DNA from: Saprospiraceae bacterium
Lineage (GTDB): Bacteria > Bacteroidota > Bacteroidia > Chitinophagales > Saprospiraceae
DNA length: 64,000 nucleotides
Assembly (NCBI GenBank): GCA_016715245.1
Contig: JADKAS010000003.1
Coordinates: forward strand, 1 to 64,000
Direction: 5' to 3'
Part shown: positions 62,173 to 64,000 of the stretch, in pieces
Numbering within the stretch: position 1 is the first letter of the stretch
How the letters are laid out: each line of letters begins with the position of its first letter
Notes under the pieces: generated by a model
Told to the model about the DNA's origin: nothing
What the model saw: the letters and a program-made list of their open reading frames with translations, nothing else
Database searches by the model: none
Program-made: the position numbers and the translations under genes

Positions 62173-64000
62173 CTATTGCAGATTGAATCTGAACATAATC
62201 CCTGTGCGTATGGTTGTCACAGGAAAACTATTTGTGGTTTTCGGACGGTTCAATGAATATTCAAAATAATACCGCAAAGCGAGATTTTTATTAAGATCAT
62301 ATTCCAGGGTCGGATTAAAAGAAATTGTGGTACTACCTCTGTCAGCTCTTGGATTTACAAGCCCGTCAGCAAGATTAAAATTTAATGACTCATCATCTCT
62401 GTATGAAAAGGCCATGTTAAACTTAAGCTCTCTGTTTTTGGTGACACCTTTTTTAACATTGTTCGGATCATCTTTTGCATCATCAATAGAAGTTGCCTTT
62501 TTAGTTTTTTTGGACTTTTTGGATTTGCTTTTTTTAGAAAACCCTTTGAAGTTTTTCCAGACATATCCTGAACCCAATACGATTTCTGTGTTTTTACTTT
62601 GCTGTAAAAAAGTTTGTGAAAGTGCCAGGTTTCTGGTTTTCTTAAATTCAAAATCAAATTTAAAATCTGATTTTGTTTTCACACTTATGCCAAGCAAAGG
62701 TGCAAAACTTTCATTAATGGCCATGTCCGGAATTTCAAATCTGGAAAAATAATTTCCATTGTCTGACAATTCAAAAAGAGGATCTGACTCTTTGAAGTTG
62801 GGTTGGGTTTCAAATCGGTTAACTCTTACAGTGGATCGATATCCATGTTTAATCGTGATATTGCTGAATATATTTTTTAATCCTTTTAATTTGGACAACC
62901 CTGTATAATTAACCTGCCAGTTTGGTTTGGGAATAAATGTATATTTCGAAAATTCTTCTCTCTGATTCAAAGCTATGGTATTAGGATCCTGCTTAGTGTA
63001 TGTGGCTATAAAAGCAGGTATATTGACAGCATTATTCAACGGACCATAACCGAAGGCATGACCTAGTGAATCCAGCCCTGCACCTGGAATATTAGGCAAT
63101 CTTTTTGAAATAATAATTCTGTTTTCCTTGAATTTACTATATAAATCTTCTGTATTTTCAAATAAGGTATTTAAAGCTATGTAGGAAGCATCAAATCCAC
63201 CCACGTCATATTTGGCCAATTGAAGAAATTCACCTTCTGTAACCCCTTTAGCCCTAAAAACTTCGGTGTGATTAATATTGTAATTTTTATTAAAATTTAC
63301 ATCAATACTGAAGTCCTTAAAGGGTTCAACCAAAATTTTTACATCAAAATTATGTCGTTTGTTTTGTTGAAGCGCATTATTAAAAACTTTACTGTCATTA
63401 AACCATTGTTTGTTGTTTTGAAGCCAATTATTGTTGCCTGAAAGACGTGGTTGAATACCGGCAACAAAATCAAAACCCGGTGCTTCGAAACCCTGATTCA
63501 GCCCAAGGATTTTGGATTCCTGCATATAGCCGGGAATCATGGTAGTCAGTTCTTCCTTATAATTAAATTTAACGGAACGCAAAGAAAGTAAAGGTCGGAC
63601 AATAATTCTTTCAGCAAGCGTAGGGTCTCTTGGTTTGTCTTCTTTCTTTTTATCTTTTTTTTCCTTTTTCCCATCTGCATCGGGTTCCGCTGATTGTTTT
63701 TGATTTTCATCCGGTTGTTCGTCGGTAGACATATCAGAACCTTTCCCTTTTTTTGCATCTTTTAAGGAAATTTTCTTATCCGGTGTTGAGCTTTTTTTAG
63801 ATTTGGACTTAACCCCTTTTCCTGTTTCTATTGACTTAAGATAATTCCATTTATTATATAGTTTGTCAAAAGAAAAAGTAGTGTTGATTCCCCTGTTTTG
63901 ACTGTTTTGTATGACATTTCCTATAGTAGTTCCCAATTCATCAATTGGTTGCAGTGAACCACCTTCCCAACCATAGGTCAGTTTATAGTCTGCTGTTGAA
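62173..64000 (-). CDS. sprA: SprA (type IX secretion translocon), C-terminal part; gene runs off the window
   Basis: The frame is open from the right edge to the stop at 62173, about 608 residues. The segment YKLTYGWEGGSLQPIDELGTTIGN and later LAERIIVRPLLSLRSVKFNYKEELTTMIPGYM and FEAPGFDFVAGIQP match SprA, ending in a barrel strand (TTIRTGIMFRFNLQ). Two Lys-rich low-complexity inserts, one starting KSKSKKSSTPDKK and one KKSKSKKSKKTKK, are unusual. SprA forms the outer-membrane channel of type IX secretion, the likely exporter of the sorting-domain proteins in this window. The start lies outside the window. Confidence 0.9.
   Translation of the reverse strand, partial: STADYKLTYGWEGGSLQPIDELGTTIGNVIQNSQNRGINTTFSFDKLYNKWNYLKSIETGKGVKSKSKKSSTPDKKISLKDAKKGKGSDMSTDEQPDENQKQSAEPDADGKKEKKDKKKEDKPRDPTLAERIIVRPLLSLRSVKFNYKEELTTMIPGYMQESKILGLNQGFEAPGFDFVAGIQPRLSGNNNWLQNNKQWFNDSKVFNNALQQNKRHNFDVKILVEPFKDFSIDVNFNKNYNINHTEVFRAKGVTEGEFLQLAKYDVGGFDASYIALNTLFENTEDLYSKFKENRIIISKRLPNIPGAGLDSLGHAFGYGPLNNAVNIPAFIATYTKQDPNTIALNQREEFSKYTFIPKPNWQVNYTGLSKLKGLKNIFSNITIKHGYRSTVRVNRFETQPNFKESDPLFELSDNGNYFSRFEIPDMAINESFAPLLGISVKTKSDFKFDFEFKKTRNLALSQTFLQQSKNTEIVLGSGYVWKNFKGFSKKSKSKKSKKTKKATSIDDAKDDPNNVKKGVTKNRELKFNMAFSYRDDESLNFNLADGLVNPRADRGSTTISFNPTLEYDLNKNLALRYYFEYSLNRPKTTNSFPVTTIRTGIMFRFNLQ

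Noticed and set aside
1..64000. tRNA, rRNA or prophage/integrase genes
   Set aside because: No tRNA cloverleaf, rRNA segment, phage structural gene or integrase signature was found by eye; a covariance-model scan would be the decisive check.

Overview
The window is AT-rich chromosomal DNA of a Bacteroidota bacterium, most likely a Saprospiraceae-type environmental lineage (inference). Pointers to the phylum are the end of sprA (type IX secretion translocon), several exported proteins with type IX C-terminal sorting domains, promoters of the TTG-N19/20-TAnnTTTG type, a GSCFA protein, a DUF2807 'head GIN' protein, CarboxypepD_reg/TonB-type outer-membrane barrels and many short-lipobox lipoproteins. 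No tRNA, rRNA, CRISPR array, integrase or transposase was recognised.

Layout. 1-3.5 kb: a two-domain secreted esterase and a ketoacyl-ACP synthase III, both broken by single-base homopolymer indels. 3.7-7.6 kb: a TonB-type barrel and two lipoproteins. 7.6-15.3 kb: a redox operon on the minus strand (GltD-like flavoprotein, 2-oxoacid:ferredoxin oxidoreductase alpha and beta, FAD/FeS dehydrogenase). 15.6-24.9 kb: a second barrel, GSCFA protein, FAH-family protein, a large UvrD helicase-nuclease, a 620-bp gene-free stretch with a perfect inverted repeat, then fabG and rluF. 25-32.8 kb: a cluster of type IX-exported proteins (two related propeller-like proteins, a duplicated sorting-domain remnant and a metzincin/beta-helix protein), preceded by a 38-unit 7-bp minisatellite. 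33-43 kb: housekeeping genes including aroB, phoH, osmC-like and aroA, a phosphopantetheinyl transferase, a WD40 protein, dcd and an ATP-grasp enzyme. 43-44 kb: an ArsR regulator and a rhodanese. 44-48.5 kb: surface-glycan genes. 48.6-51.6 kb: an Ig-like lipoprotein, lptB and two tiny lipoproteins. 51.6-58.2 kb: thrS, radC, a cystathionine gamma-synthase and rpsA with an extra C-terminal domain. 58.3-64 kb: MOSC protein, lipoprotein, lpxH-like, 3-hydroxyanthranilate dioxygenase, MbnP-like protein and the C-terminal part of sprA.

How the genes work together. The exported esterase, propeller proteins and metzincin are probable clients of the type IX machinery represented by sprA. The redox operon looks like a module passing electrons between a 2-oxoacid, ferredoxin and NAD(P)H, with an adjacent flavin/FeS dehydrogenase. 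AroB and AroA serve the shikimate pathway; LptB, an LpxH-like enzyme and the glycosyltransferase patch serve the outer membrane.

The most interesting structure is the minisatellite. It lies between a good promoter with an adjacent ATG and the signal peptide of the metzincin gene. No ATG, GTG or TTG exists in any frame between array and signal peptide, and the present repeat number puts the upstream ATG out of frame. Loss of one 7-bp unit would join them, which suggests a repeat-number (phase-variation) switch. This is a hypothesis. Single-base indels in homopolymers also occur in at least four genes and may be consensus errors.
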